Shown here: positions 1 through 8,008 of the stretch, in pieces | Layout: each line of letters opens with the position of its first letter | Position numbering within the stretch: the first letter of the stretch is position 1 | Assembly (NCBI GenBank): GCA_027622555.1 | Contig: JAQBYJ010000003.1 | Span: 61,988-125,987, forward strand | Reading direction: 5' to 3' | DNA from: Verrucomicrobiota bacterium | GTDB lineage: Bacteria > Verrucomicrobiota > Verrucomicrobiia > Opitutales > UBA2995 | DNA length: 64,000 bases | The notes under the pieces: model-generated | Database searches by the model: none | The model's input: the letters and a program-made list of their open reading frames with translations, nothing else | Told to the model about the DNA's origin: nothing | Program-made: the position numbers and the translations under genes

Positions 1-981
1 GGCGTATTTTTCAATTAGGAATTCAATTGTTAAACACGCGTGCCAGGCTGTTCCACACGCACAAAGCAGTATGCGGTCGATTTGTCGGAGATCTTGGGGA
101 GTCATATTAAGTCCACCGAACTTGGCAGTACTTTGATCCTGGGAAAACCGCCCACGCATCGCATTCTCTATTGCATCCGGTTGTTCAAAAATCTCCTTTA
201 GCATGAAGTGATCGAAGTCGCCCATTTCACTTTCTGAGATGTCCCAGTCGACTTTGTCGATCACCGGATTAACCGCTTCTGACTCCAGCGTTGAGATATT
301 GAAATGGGTTCCCTGAATGTGTACTAATTCTCCATCGTTCAGGTAAACTACTTCCGGGGTGCGACTAACCATGGCGGAAACATCACTTGCCAACAGTATT
401 TCGTCCCTACCAACCCCTAAGATTAGGGGTGATCCATGGCGCGCTCCTACCATCTCATCCGGACAATCGGCACACAACGTTGCCAGTCCGTAGGTTCCTT
501 CGACATGGAGCAACGCTTTGCGAACGCTCTGGGCGAACCGACTTCCTTCCTTTGAGGAATCTTCTTTCGCATAATGATAAGCTATCAAGTTACAAAGTGC
601 CTCGGTATCTGTTTCTGAGGTAAAAGTGTAACCTTCCATGATTAGGAAATTTCGGATGCCAGCGTAGTTCTCAATGACCCCATTGTGGACAAGAGTTATC
701 TTCCTATCCGAACTTAGATGAGGGTGAGCATTCTCCTCTGTTACGCTGCCGTGGGTGGCCCACCGGGTGTGGCAGATCCCTATTGTTGCTTTATTGGGAG
801 CTGTGACCAGGGCCGCAACTAGTTCCTTAACACGACCGATGCGTCTTGTGACATGAATTTCGTTTTTTTCTATGACAGCCAGGCCTGAAGAGTCGTAGCC
901 TCTGTATTCGAGACGCTTTAAACCTTCGAGAAGGATGCCGGTTGCGTTTTGTTTACCTAAGTATCCTACAATTCCGCACAT
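1..981 (-). CDS. glmS: Glutamine-fructose-6-phosphate aminotransferase, partial (C-terminus beyond the window)
   Basis: This enzyme makes glucosamine-6-phosphate from fructose-6-phosphate and glutamine, the first step to UDP-GlcNAc for peptidoglycan and lipopolysaccharide. About 327 N-terminal residues are visible. The protein starts MCGIVGYLG, so the catalytic N-terminal cysteine is exposed once the initiator Met is removed. LEYRGYDSSG (about 24-33), HTRWATHG (71-78) and HNGVIENY (99-106) are the class II glutamine amidotransferase signature. The first SIS (sugar isomerase) domain begins near the edge at CACGTAWHA. The gene is transcribed divergently from glgC across a gap of about 70 bases. 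The related asparagine synthase and PurF families are excluded by the LEYRGYDSSG motif and the SIS start. Confidence 0.96.
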   Translation of the reverse strand, partial: MCGIVGYLGKQNATGILLEGLKRLEYRGYDSSGLAVIEKNEIHVTRRIGRVKELVAALVTAPNKATIGICHTRWATHGSVTEENAHPHLSSDRKITLVHNGVIENYAGIRNFLIMEGYTFTSETDTEALCNLIAYHYAKEDSSKEGSRFAQSVRKALLHVEGTYGLATLCADCPDEMVGARHGSPLILGVGRDEILLASDVSAMVSRTPEVVYLNDGELVHIQGTHFNISTLESEAVNPVIDKVDWDISESEMGDFDHFMLKEIFEQPDAIENAMRGRFSQDQSTAKFGGLNMTPQDLRQIDRILLCACGTAWHACLTIEFLIEKYA

Positions 982-1053
982 TTTAATATTGTTCTACTGT
1001 TCGCTCTGAGGAAGATAGTCATTCAGAACCAACCTTCTTTAACAAACCTATTT

Positions 1054-2334
1054 ATGACTCCTAAAGTTCTTGCCGTAATCATGGGCGGTGGCCGCGGCTC
1101 ACGTCTCTATCCTCTCACTAAAGAACGTTGTAAACCTGCTGTTCCACTGGCTGGGAAATACAGGCTGGTCGATATCCCAATCAGTAATTGTTTAAACTCC
1201 GGGTTAAATCGCGTTTATTTGCTCACCCAATTTAATACCGCGTCGCTTCACAGGCATATTCAATACTCCTATAAATTCGATCCATTTGGAGGAGGTTTTG
1301 TGGATATCCTTGCCGCCGAACAAACAGAAAAAGGAGAGAACTGGTATCAGGGAACTGCCGATGCGGTGAGACAGAACATGCACCACTTTAGTGATTTTGA
1401 TTTTGATTACCTTCTGATTCTTTCAGGTGACCAACTCTACCGCATGGATTTTAACGAACTGATAGAGCAGCATATTGCAAACGGTTCTGAAGTGACCATA
1501 GCGGCCAAGGCACTGCCTATTTCCCAGGTAGAAGGACTTGGGCTCATGCGTGTGAAGGATGACTTGTCCATAAGCGAATTTGTTGAGAAACCAAAGGATC
1601 CTGCTGTGATTGAAGGCCTCGCTATCAGTGAGACCTTACAAGCAAAAGTTAAGAATTCCAGGGAGGAAAAACACTGCCTGGCATCGATGGGGATTTACCT
1701 CTTTAACCGTGATTTGCTTATTAAGTCGCTGGAAAATGATATGCGGGACTTTGGTAAAGAGATCATTCCCGGGCTTCTTGGAAAATCAAAGCTAAGTAGT
1801 TTTATTTTCGATGGTTATTGGGAGGACATTGGAACGGTTGCTTCCTTTTTTGAAGCCAATCTTTCCCTTACAAGTGATTTGCCACCTTTTAATTTTTTCG
1901 AGTCTGATTACCCAGTTTATACCCGTGCTCGTTACCTTCCTGCCGCGAAGATTAACAAATGCAGGATCGATCATGCCATCATAGCAGACGGTTGTATCAT
2001 TTATGAAGCAGAGCTAATTCAATGTGTGATTGGGGTCCGTTCGATTATCCGCGAAGGCTGTAAGCTCGAACGGGTGATCATGATGGGAGCTGAATACTTT
2101 GAACCTCCGGAAGTCGTTGAGGAATTAAGGGGCAAAGGTATACCTGCAATAGGGGTAGGGCGTAACTGCACAATAAAGAATGCGATCATCGACAAGGGTG
2201 CACGTATTGGCGACAACGTCACTTTGACTCCAGATGGGAAAGCAGATAAGACCGAAGGTGAAGGTTATTTTGTACGAGATGGCGTAATAGTTATTTTGAA
2301 AGGTGCAATTATTCCGGATGGTGCTATAATATAG
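1054..2334 (+). CDS. glgC: Glucose-1-phosphate adenylyltransferase (ADP-glucose pyrophosphorylase)
   Basis: The 426-residue enzyme makes ADP-glucose from ATP and glucose-1-phosphate, the committed step of bacterial glycogen synthesis. The N-terminal nucleotidyltransferase domain carries the loop GGGRGSRLYPLT (about 11-22), followed by the KPAVPLAGKYRLVDIPISN motif. EFVEKPKDP and SMGIYLFNRDLL form the sugar-phosphate pocket. The last third or so has the hexapeptide repeats of a left-handed beta-helix (for example CTIKNAIIDKGARIGDNV). Length and motif order match GlgC. The start is preceded by an A/C/T-rich leader with no Shine-Dalgarno. The universal stress gene begins two bases after the stop, so the two are probably co-transcribed. 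Confidence 0.95.
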   Translation: MTPKVLAVIMGGGRGSRLYPLTKERCKPAVPLAGKYRLVDIPISNCLNSGLNRVYLLTQFNTASLHRHIQYSYKFDPFGGGFVDILAAEQTEKGENWYQGTADAVRQNMHHFSDFDFDYLLILSGDQLYRMDFNELIEQHIANGSEVTIAAKALPISQVEGLGLMRVKDDLSISEFVEKPKDPAVIEGLAISETLQAKVKNSREEKHCLASMGIYLFNRDLLIKSLENDMRDFGKEIIPGLLGKSKLSSFIFDGYWEDIGTVASFFEANLSLTSDLPPFNFFESDYPVYTRARYLPAAKINKCRIDHAIIADGCIIYEAELIQCVIGVRSIIREGCKLERVIMMGAEYFEPPEVVEELRGKGIPAIGVGRNCTIKNAIIDKGARIGDNVTLTPDGKADKTEGEGYFVRDGVIVILKGAIIPDGAII

Positions 2335-2335
2335 T

Positions 2336-3184
2336 ATGACCAAAATCCTTCTTTGTTCCGATGGTTCCCACTATAGCCAGGTATGTTGTCAGTACGGATC
2401 ATGGATATTGTCGCGACTGGCCGAGGCACGGCTTGATGTCCTCTATGTAAGCGATTTGCGCCAGTATGAAGTTCCGCTTATTGCTGATCTCAGTGGTAGT
2501 TTGGGTATTCAACCCTATCAATCGATTCTCTCTCAGCTTGAGGAGATAGAAGAAACCAAGGCTACTGCCTTGTTAAGTGCGGCAAAATCCGTGTTCAAAG
2601 ATGCTGGTCAAGAAGAGCGTATTAAAACCCATCATACTACTGGATTTCTGGTCGATCGATTGCGTGACTTTGAAGAACCCTATGACCTGATTATGCTGGG
2701 AAAGCGTGGTGAACACTTCGAAACCGCCAAAGAGCATATTGGCTCCACAATTGAGCGAGTTGTTCGGGCCAGTAGCAAACCTTGCCTGGTGACATCCCGT
2801 TCTTATCATCCCATAAAACGAGTCGCACTCGCATTCGATGGTGGAGCAAGCAGTAACAAGGCTCTTCGTTATATTATTTCTTCCGGTATGTTCCGAGGAT
2901 TAGAAATACATGTTGTAAGTGTTCCTGATGATAAGGGAGAAGACTTCGCCTTGCAAAATTTACGAAATGCGGAAAATCTTCTAAAGGCAGCAGGTCTAAC
3001 CCCCAATTGCCAAATGTTACCAGGTATTCCTGAGGATATTATTTCCACCTATGTGCAGGAGGCAGGCATTTCCATGCTACTTTTAGGGGCTTATGGTCAT
3101 AGCAGAATCCGCGAGTTTCTGATTGGAAGCACTACCACCGAAATGATCCGACGCTGTCATATCCCGCTTATGCTTTTCCGCTAG
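2336..3184 (+). CDS. Tandem universal stress protein (two Usp domains)
   Basis: The 282-residue protein contains two UspA-type domains (about 1-155 and 158-282). Each ends in the ATP-binding pattern G-x2-G-(x)n-G-S/T: GKRGEHF with HIGSTIERV in the first, and GAYGHSR with LIGSTTTEMI in the second. Such tandem proteins bind ATP and modulate stress survival; the precise role here is unknown. The gene starts one base after the glgC stop, implying translation from the same transcript and a link to carbon storage or stationary phase. Its 3' end overlaps the convergent lgt gene by 17 bases. Confidence 0.88.
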   Translation: MTKILLCSDGSHYSQVCCQYGSWILSRLAEARLDVLYVSDLRQYEVPLIADLSGSLGIQPYQSILSQLEEIEETKATALLSAAKSVFKDAGQEERIKTHHTTGFLVDRLRDFEEPYDLIMLGKRGEHFETAKEHIGSTIERVVRASSKPCLVTSRSYHPIKRVALAFDGGASSNKALRYIISSGMFRGLEIHVVSVPDDKGEDFALQNLRNAENLLKAAGLTPNCQMLPGIPEDIISTYVQEAGISMLLLGAYGHSRIREFLIGSTTTEMIRRCHIPLMLFR

Positions 3185-4001
3185 TCGCTGTTTGCCCTCT
3201 TCGAGCTCGGGCAACAAACATAATTCCGGTAATAAGCATAAGTGCTGAATAGAAAGCGCCTCGGCTTAGGCCAAGTATCAGGTCGGCATCAGGTTCCCTG
3301 AATTGTTCTCCTAAAATTCGCACAACGGCGTAAAATATGAAGAATTCCCCGCTCAGTTGCCCCGGTCGGGCGATAGTGATGCGTGACTTCCAAAATCGCC
3401 ACTGCAAGTAAGTCAGGAGCAAAAGCCCTTCCAATGCGGCCTCGTACAATTGGCTTGGGTGACGCGGAATGCCGTAAGGGGATGCGTCAGGAAAGACGAC
3501 CGCCCAGGGAACGGTTGAATAAGTGCCCCATAACTCCCCATTGATGTAGTTTGCCAGTCTTCCAAAAAAAACACCTGCCGGACCGAGTGTTACTGTGATA
3601 TCGGCCACTCTCCAAAACGGCAGTTTGTGATGACGCGACATATAGGCGACTGCAGCGACAAGGCCTACGATCCCTCCGTGGCTTGCCATGCCTCCTTTCC
3701 AGACCTGGATTATTTTCCAGGGCGTTTTGGCCAAAGTTTCCAAGTCATAAAGTACCATGTAACCCAGTCGACCGCCTAGCATCAGTCCAGCGATGAGGAT
3801 CAGCAATACGTTGAATTGTTGTTCTTTGTCGAAGGGTGATTTCCCTTTCTTAAAATAATAGGCCAGCAACCATGAAGCGCACAAAAATCCCAGAACATAG
3901 GAAAATCCGTACCAGCGGATACCAAAGTTTTCTGAAAACTGGATGATGAACGGATCCCAATCGTGGAGGTGGTAATCAGAACCTTCGTATGAAACTGTCA
4001 T
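3168..4001 (-). CDS. lgt: Prolipoprotein diacylglyceryl transferase
   Basis: The 277-residue inner-membrane enzyme transfers diacylglycerol from phosphatidylglycerol to the lipobox cysteine of prolipoproteins. The Lgt signature GRLANYINGELWG (family GRxxNFINxExxG) lies mid-protein, and HPSQLYEA follows. GGMASHGG carries the conserved histidine region. About seven hydrophobic segments are visible. The lipoprotein encoded at 55199-55663 would be a substrate. The gene lies 9 bases downstream of the CBS-domain membrane protein on the same strand, so the two may share a transcript. The 3' end overlaps the convergent universal stress gene. Confidence 0.95.
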   Translation of the reverse strand: MTVSYEGSDYHLHDWDPFIIQFSENFGIRWYGFSYVLGFLCASWLLAYYFKKGKSPFDKEQQFNVLLILIAGLMLGGRLGYMVLYDLETLAKTPWKIIQVWKGGMASHGGIVGLVAAVAYMSRHHKLPFWRVADITVTLGPAGVFFGRLANYINGELWGTYSTVPWAVVFPDASPYGIPRHPSQLYEAALEGLLLLTYLQWRFWKSRITIARPGQLSGEFFIFYAVVRILGEQFREPDADLILGLSRGAFYSALMLITGIMFVARARRGQTATSGKA

Positions 4002-4009
4002 AAGCTTAA

Positions 4010-5095
4010 TCAGGAATTAGCGGAGTCCTCTTTGGGCGCACTTTCTTGAAGGGCTTTCTTCATCTCTTTTTCCCGTCTTTGATTGTTCTTCGTTCGTGCC
4101 AACTCTCGCATGTCGATCGCTACATCGTCCTTCTCAAAAATTTCCCGGCCAAGGATGTGTTCGATGATATCTTCCATCGTTACAACTCCGGTCATTGAAC
4201 CAAATTCGTCGACAACTATGGCAATTTGCTGATGTTTGGCCAAAAAGCTTTGAAGGGTGTCAGCTCCGTTTGCTGTCTCCGGAACGAATAGAGCGCTTTC
4301 AACCATGTCGGTTAAAAGTGTGTCGTGCCCTCCCTCGGCCATCCCGTGTAGCAAATCCCGCCGACGGACTACTCCGATAACATTGTCTATGGTCTCCTTA
4401 TAAACGGGAATTCGTGCAAAAGGGATGTTGTTGAACTCCTTAAAGATTTCTCCCAACGTTTTATCATCCTCGAGGGCAAAAACGACCGTCCTCGGCGTCA
4501 TGATTTCGTCAATCGCCAAGTCATCCAAGGTGAGCGTGTTGCTGATTACGTTTGCTTCGGAGTGACGAAGTTTACCTTCTTTGGCACCTTTCTCCGCGAG
4601 GAGCTTGATTTCCTCCTCCGCTTCTGCACTCGTGGTTTGTTGTTCTTTAACAAGTAGACGTACGAATTTTCGGGTGAAGAAGGTCACTGGCCGCATTAGT
4701 ATGCGTATTAGCCAGAGTGGATAAACTGAGTAAGACTGGATCCCTGAACGGTAGGCTACCCCCAGATTCTTGGGAATTATTTCTGAAAAAATCAGGATAA
4801 GAAAGGTCATTAGCCCTGCGACGATTCCTACGGATGCTGAGCCATAGATATCAGCTGCCAATGTCCCAACGACGGACGCTCCCGCTGTATTAGCAACCGT
4901 ATTGAGCGTCAGGATTGCGGAAATGGTATCATCCAATTCTTCCATAATTTGTCCAAACAGTTTTCCCCGCTTTGGGTATTTATTGCGTATGGTCTCTGTT
5001 TCTGCGGAGGACGTACTGAGAACCATTGCCTCAAGCACGGAACAGAAAGCCGATATCCCAATCGTGAGGACAACCGCTACAATAAGGTGAGTCAT
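4010..5095 (-). CDS. CNNM/CorC-HlyC family membrane protein with CBS pair
   Basis: The 361-residue protein has an N-terminal DUF21 (CNNM) transmembrane region of about 170 residues, including IFSEIIPKNLGVAYR. A CBS-domain pair follows (MTPRTVVFALEDDKTL and the stretch ending GSMTGVVTMEDIIEHILG). Relatives are implicated in Mg2+/Co2+ efflux or resistance. The C-terminal CorC_HlyC domain found in many relatives seems absent: after the CBS pair there is only a charged tail rich in Lys, Arg and Glu. The transported ion cannot be inferred. It is the upstream gene of a probable two-gene unit with lgt. Confidence 0.85.
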   Translation of the reverse strand: MTHLIVAVVLTIGISAFCSVLEAMVLSTSSAETETIRNKYPKRGKLFGQIMEELDDTISAILTLNTVANTAGASVVGTLAADIYGSASVGIVAGLMTFLILIFSEIIPKNLGVAYRSGIQSYSVYPLWLIRILMRPVTFFTRKFVRLLVKEQQTTSAEAEEEIKLLAEKGAKEGKLRHSEANVISNTLTLDDLAIDEIMTPRTVVFALEDDKTLGEIFKEFNNIPFARIPVYKETIDNVIGVVRRRDLLHGMAEGGHDTLLTDMVESALFVPETANGADTLQSFLAKHQQIAIVVDEFGSMTGVVTMEDIIEHILGREIFEKDDVAIDMRELARTKNNQRREKEMKKALQESAPKEDSANS

Positions 5096-5470
5096 GCTCT
5101 TGAAGCCCGCGGTGCGAGAGCTTGTGACCTACGAACAATTTGATTGGACGAGAATTGTATATTAACTGAGCGGCAGGAAAATCTGCCGGTGCTAATTCGG
5201 GGGAGAGGGTCGTCGGAATTTGATTCGTTTTGGAGTGTACTTACTTTGGTTGTTTCCATCCTGTTAATTAACTCCATCCTGACAGTTCAGGGGTGTAATT
5301 GGCCCATTTACGGCTTTCGATTTTCTCATTAGGCACAAAACAGTAGTGAAGTGATCGAGATATTCAAGTGTTGCTTTCACCCCCTGTTCAAGGGTCGAGA
5401 CACCTTTCCTGAAGATTTTGACAGTTCTTCCTTTTGCCTTTTCTAAATGCTGCTTAAGGTGCCGATATTT
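5096..5470. other. Intergenic region between divergent CNNM-family gene and gcvT
   Basis: These 375 bases must hold the promoters of two divergent genes. I see no convincing gene. One clear hairpin has arms CGGCAG (5171-5176) and CTGCCG (5183-5188) with a six-base loop. A second short one has arms CCTGA and TCAGG at 5278-5291. I looked for a glycine riboswitch ahead of gcvT and did not find the conserved aptamer cores. Confidence 0.5.
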
Positions 5471-6571
5471 ATGACATCCGACAGCCTGAAGAAAACGTCC
5501 CTCCATGCATTTCATATTGAAAATGGCGCTCGTATGGTTCCCTTCGGGGGTTGGGACATGCCTGTGCAATACACAGGAATTCTGGCTGAGCATCAGGCAG
5601 TTCGTTCAACTGCTGGGTTATTTGATGTGAGCCATATGGGTGAGGCAACTATTCTGGGAGCAGGAGCCCGGTCCTTTCTCGACCACCTTGTCACCAACGA
5701 TGTAAGTCAAATGACTCCAGGTCGTGTTATTTACACGCCGATGTGTTACGAGTCGGGAACCGTGGTGGATGATCTCTTGATATACTGCCTTTCGGAAACT
5801 CACTTTCTGTTGTGCATTAATGCCGGAAATACGGACAAAGATATAGACTGGTTGATGGGGAAGGCCGAGCCGTTTGATTGTATGGTTGAGAATGTTTCGG
5901 CCTCCTTTTGTCAGCTGGCTTTGCAGGGCCCCCGAGCTGAATCGATCTTGCAAAGCTTGGTAGAGGTTCCTCTTGGCGATATCGCTTACTATCACTTTGT
6001 TGAGGGAGCCGTTTGTGGCGAGACTGCCATTCTTAGCCGCACTGGCTATACAGGGGAGTCCGGTTTCGAAATCTATGCGTCCTGGGATCAAGGACCGGTA
6101 ATCGCTCAAGCCATTTTTGAAATGGGGAGATCCGAGGGATTGGTTTTGGCCGGCTTGGGGTGTCGGGACAGTTTACGTTTGGAAGCGGGATTTCCCCTTT
6201 ATGGCCATGAGATCAGTGATACGGCCACTCCTTACGAAGGCGGGATAGGGTGGACAGTTAAATTAAAAAAGACCTCCGACTTTATCGGCAAAGACTCACT
6301 CCTCAAACAAAAGAGCAGCGGGATTCCGCGGCGCAGGATCTTTTTCACTATGGAAGATCGACGAATTGCACGCGCTGGTACGATGATTTATTGTGGGGAT
6401 GATGTGGTTGGAGAAGTCGTTTCGGGAACTCAGTCACCTATCCTGAACAAACCTATTGGGTCGGCCTTAATTAAAACAGAATTTGTCTCGTCAGAGAATT
6501 TGGAAGTCGATTTAAGAGGAAAACGTTACGCCATCAACCAGGCCAAACCACCACTTCACAAAACCAGTTAA
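5471..6571 (+). CDS. gcvT: Glycine cleavage system T protein (aminomethyltransferase)
   Basis: The T protein transfers the methylene group from aminomethyl-lipoyl GcvH to tetrahydrofolate, releasing ammonia. The start at MTSDSLKKTSLHAFH gives 366 residues, the usual family length; an earlier in-frame ATG at 5447 would add eight residues without family support. Family motifs are GARMVPFGGWDMPVQY near the N-terminus, GLFDVSHMGE, RTGYTGESGFEIY and GLGCRDSLRLEAG. gcvH follows after 34 bases, so the two form an operon. The partner gcvP lies far away at 50537-53542, which is unusual because gcvTHP is often one operon. Confidence 0.95.
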   Translation: MTSDSLKKTSLHAFHIENGARMVPFGGWDMPVQYTGILAEHQAVRSTAGLFDVSHMGEATILGAGARSFLDHLVTNDVSQMTPGRVIYTPMCYESGTVVDDLLIYCLSETHFLLCINAGNTDKDIDWLMGKAEPFDCMVENVSASFCQLALQGPRAESILQSLVEVPLGDIAYYHFVEGAVCGETAILSRTGYTGESGFEIYASWDQGPVIAQAIFEMGRSEGLVLAGLGCRDSLRLEAGFPLYGHEISDTATPYEGGIGWTVKLKKTSDFIGKDSLLKQKSSGIPRRRIFFTMEDRRIARAGTMIYCGDDVVGEVVSGTQSPILNKPIGSALIKTEFVSSENLEVDLRGKRYAINQAKPPLHKTS

Positions 6572-6605
6572 ACCACCATTATTTTAACCAAAACGATTCA
6601 AACTT

Positions 6606-6992
6606 ATGAGCAATATCCCCGCTGAGCTGAAATACTCGAAAGACCACGAATGGGTAAAATTGTTAGATGATGATACCGCACTTATTGGTATCACCGATTA
6701 TGCACAATCCAGTTTAGGAGATGTTACCTTTGTTGAATTACCTGGTGAGGGAGACAGCTTTTCGAAGGGGGATAGTTTCAGTGTGGTTGAATCGGTCAAG
6801 GCCGCATCGGATATTTATCTGCCTGTCGACGGCGAGGTCTTGGAGATCAATTCTCCTTTGGAAAATTCTCCCGAACTGATCAATCAAGATCCCTACGGAG
6901 CAGGATGGCTGATCAAATTCAAGATCACTGACTTGTCGGGACTGGATACCTTGCTGTCCTCCGATGAGTATGAGCAACTCACGGCAGAGTAG
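6606..6992 (+). CDS. gcvH: Glycine cleavage system H protein
   Basis: The 128-residue lipoyl carrier shuttles the aminomethyl group between GcvP, GcvT and the L protein. The lipoylation lysine lies in SVVESVKAASDIYLPVDGEV (about 60-79), and the N-terminal KYSKDHEWVKL is the standard H-protein opening. Length is normal. The start has no Shine-Dalgarno. Its stop codon lies only five bases before the displaced copy of the speA 3' end, so the accessory island at 6998-8108 begins immediately behind this gene. Confidence 0.97.
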   Translation: MSNIPAELKYSKDHEWVKLLDDDTALIGITDYAQSSLGDVTFVELPGEGDSFSKGDSFSVVESVKAASDIYLPVDGEVLEINSPLENSPELINQDPYGAGWLIKFKITDLSGLDTLLSSDEYEQLTAE

Positions 6993-6997
6993 TCGAA

Positions 6998-7097
6998 CTA
7001 CTCGATTTCCAGATACATGCTATTCTCGAGCGTTTTTTGGTAGAAATTGAGTAATTGCATGCCCTGGGGAGGTCGGATCTTTTCTAACTTGGTTGCC
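6998..7097 (-). pseudogene. Displaced duplicate of the speA 3' end
   Basis: Read on the minus strand this encodes IRPPQGMQLLNFYQKTLEN and then SMYLEIE before a TAG stop. That is nearly the C-terminus of the intact arginine decarboxylase (IRPREGMQLLNFYQKTLEN, TMYLEFE, stop). Aligned by eye, 7000-7097 and 8011-8108 match at about 86 of 98 bases without gaps, and the similarity stops abruptly at 7098/8109. It has no upstream decarboxylase coding sequence, so it is a fragment rather than a gene. An open frame continues upstream to 7210 but does not resemble SpeA. Confidence 0.85.
7000..7097 (-). repeat. Direct repeat copy A of speA 3' end (partner 8011-8108)
   Basis: This is the distal copy of a 98-base direct repeat. 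The copies have the same orientation, about 1 kb apart, and bracket the HigB/HigA-like module. The pattern resembles attachment-site duplications left when an element integrates into the 3' end of a gene, but no integrase is present. A tandem duplication followed by divergence is the alternative. Confidence 0.8.
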
Positions 7098-7236
7098 AAT
7101 TGAACAACATTGTCGCCGACATTGAAATAAGTCGGGAAGATTGCTGATGACTTGTGTCGTCCAGCTTCGAGAACACATGCCCTTCGAAGCTTGAAGCTCC
7201 TGCCCCGCAATCTTTGCGGCGGAAAGAAAAGAGTTC
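7098..7236. other. Spacer between the speA-end fragment and the toxin promoter, with palindromes
   Basis: I recognise no gene here. A compact REP-like hairpin has arms CCGCAA (7205-7210) and TTGCGG (7214-7219) around a three-base loop. Just before it lie the short palindrome CTTCGAAG and the interrupted palindrome AGCTTGAAGCT. The minus-strand reading frames that cross the segment resemble nothing I know and may be remnants. Confidence 0.4.
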
Positions 7237-7264
7237 TTTACATTCATACCTTGTGAGGTATACC
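7237..7264 (+). promoter_or_regulatory. Candidate sigma-70 promoter of the toxin-antitoxin module
   Basis: TTTACA at 7237-7242 and TATACC at 7259-7264 are 16 bases apart, about 30 bases ahead of the toxin start. The -10 box lies inside the palindromic repeat described next, as expected for an autoregulated toxin-antitoxin operon. This is by inspection only. Confidence 0.45.
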
Positions 7265-7275
7265 TTATGCGGTAT
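7246..7275. promoter_or_regulatory. Tandem palindromic operator ahead of the toxin-antitoxin genes
   Basis: Two adjacent inverted repeats share their central bases. The first pairs ATACCT with AGGTAT around four bases; the second pairs ATACC with GGTAT around six. The antitoxin encoded downstream has an XRE-type helix-turn-helix, a class that normally binds such palindromes to repress its own operon. The overlap with the candidate -10 box fits that role. Confidence 0.6.
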
Positions 7276-7281
7276 GTTTTT

Positions 7282-7286
7282 GGAGG
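7282..7286 (+). promoter_or_regulatory. Strong Shine-Dalgarno of the toxin gene
   Basis: GGAGG lies six bases before the ATG at 7293 and fixes that start. Such a site is rare among the chromosomal genes of this window, most of which show no Shine-Dalgarno. Confidence 0.7.
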
Positions 7287-7292
7287 TAGCGG

Positions 7293-7637
7293 ATGAAACG
7301 GATACGGGCTTTCTTTTATAAAACTAATTTGGAAAATGAGCCTGTGCGTAACTGGCTTATTGACGACTTGGGAAAGGAAGACTGTCACACAGTCGGAATG
7401 GATTTAAAGGATGTGGAATATGGATGGCCGATTGGTATGCCGCTTTGTCAGCGGATTTTATCTGAATAGGATCTATGGGAAGTCAGGAGTACTATTCGCA
7501 GTGGACGAATTGCCCGTGTATTGTTCTGCATTCACGATGGTAGGATGATCCTTTTGCACGGCTTCGTGAAGAAAACGCAGAAGACACCACGCAAGGATAT
7601 CGAATTGGCAATGAAACGAATTAAAGAAGGAGATTAG
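7293..7637 (+). pseudogene. HigB/Gp49-like toxin gene with in-frame amber stop
   Basis: The frame runs from ATG 7293 to TAG 7635-7637, 114 codons, the size of RelE-superfamily HigB/Gp49 toxins that cleave mRNA on the ribosome. A TAG at 7467-7469 interrupts it after 58 codons. The half before it ends PLCQRILSE; the half after begins DLWEVRSTIRSGRIARVLF and ends in a Lys-rich helix (HGFVKKTQKTPRKDIELA). That second half is the hallmark of the Gp49 family, where the first half normally leads into a G/D-LWEVR strand without a break. No frameshift is needed, only the single stop. The predicted 58-residue product lacks the catalytic half, so the toxin is probably dead unless the amber codon is read through. 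Confidence 0.8.
7626..7631 (+). promoter_or_regulatory. Strong Shine-Dalgarno of the antitoxin gene
   Basis: AAGGAG lies within the last codons of the toxin frame, 10 bases before the antitoxin ATG at 7642. It supports that start and translational coupling with the toxin. Confidence 0.7.
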
Positions 7638-7641
7638 AAAT

Positions 7642-7923
7642 ATGAAAAAGAAAAATATTGGTTCATCACTCGATGGATTTCTTGAGGATGAGGGCATCCT
7701 TGAAGAGGCAACTGCCCGGGCGCAGAAGAAAGCTCTTGTATTCCAGCTGACTGAAGTCATGGAGGAGACGAGGATGTCAAAGGCGGAACTTGCACGAAGA
7801 ACGCGCACCAGTGTTTCGCAGATAAATCGTCTTTTCGACCCGAACAATGACAAGGTCCAACTAAATACGATCCAGAAGGCGGCTCATGCTATGGGCAAAC
7901 AAGTTCGCTTGGAGCTCGTGTAG
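7642..7923 (+). CDS. XRE-family antitoxin, HigA-like
   Basis: The 93-residue protein has a Lys-rich N-terminal tail, an acidic helix (about 15-25) and an XRE helix-turn-helix: MSKAELARRTRTSVSQINRL with a recognition helix around residues 60-70. It begins four bases after the end of the broken toxin gene, the usual higBA order (toxin first). It should bind the palindromes at 7246-7275. It remains fully open although the toxin is interrupted, as expected if loss of the antitoxin was not tolerated before the toxin died, or if it now acts only as a regulator. Confidence 0.85.
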   Translation: MKKKNIGSSLDGFLEDEGILEEATARAQKKALVFQLTEVMEETRMSKAELARRTRTSVSQINRLFDPNNDKVQLNTIQKAAHAMGKQVRLELV

Positions 7924-8008
7924 CGGTTGCTTAATAAATGAATTTGGAAGCTCCCTTCCTGCAAGATTTTGATGTGGCTGTAGCGAGCGTGTCTCAAATT
8001 AAAAAGCC

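Noticed and set aside
5096..5470. Glycine riboswitch ahead of gcvT
   Set aside because: The conserved aptamer cores are not recognisable; only short unrelated hairpins are seen.
5618..6109. 163-residue minus-strand frame inside gcvT
   Set aside because: Antisense shadow of a well-supported gene with no motif of its own.
7020..7388. 122-residue minus-strand frame crossing the speA-end fragment and the toxin start
   Set aside because: It overlaps the strongly supported toxin start and operator, and its sequence resembles no family.
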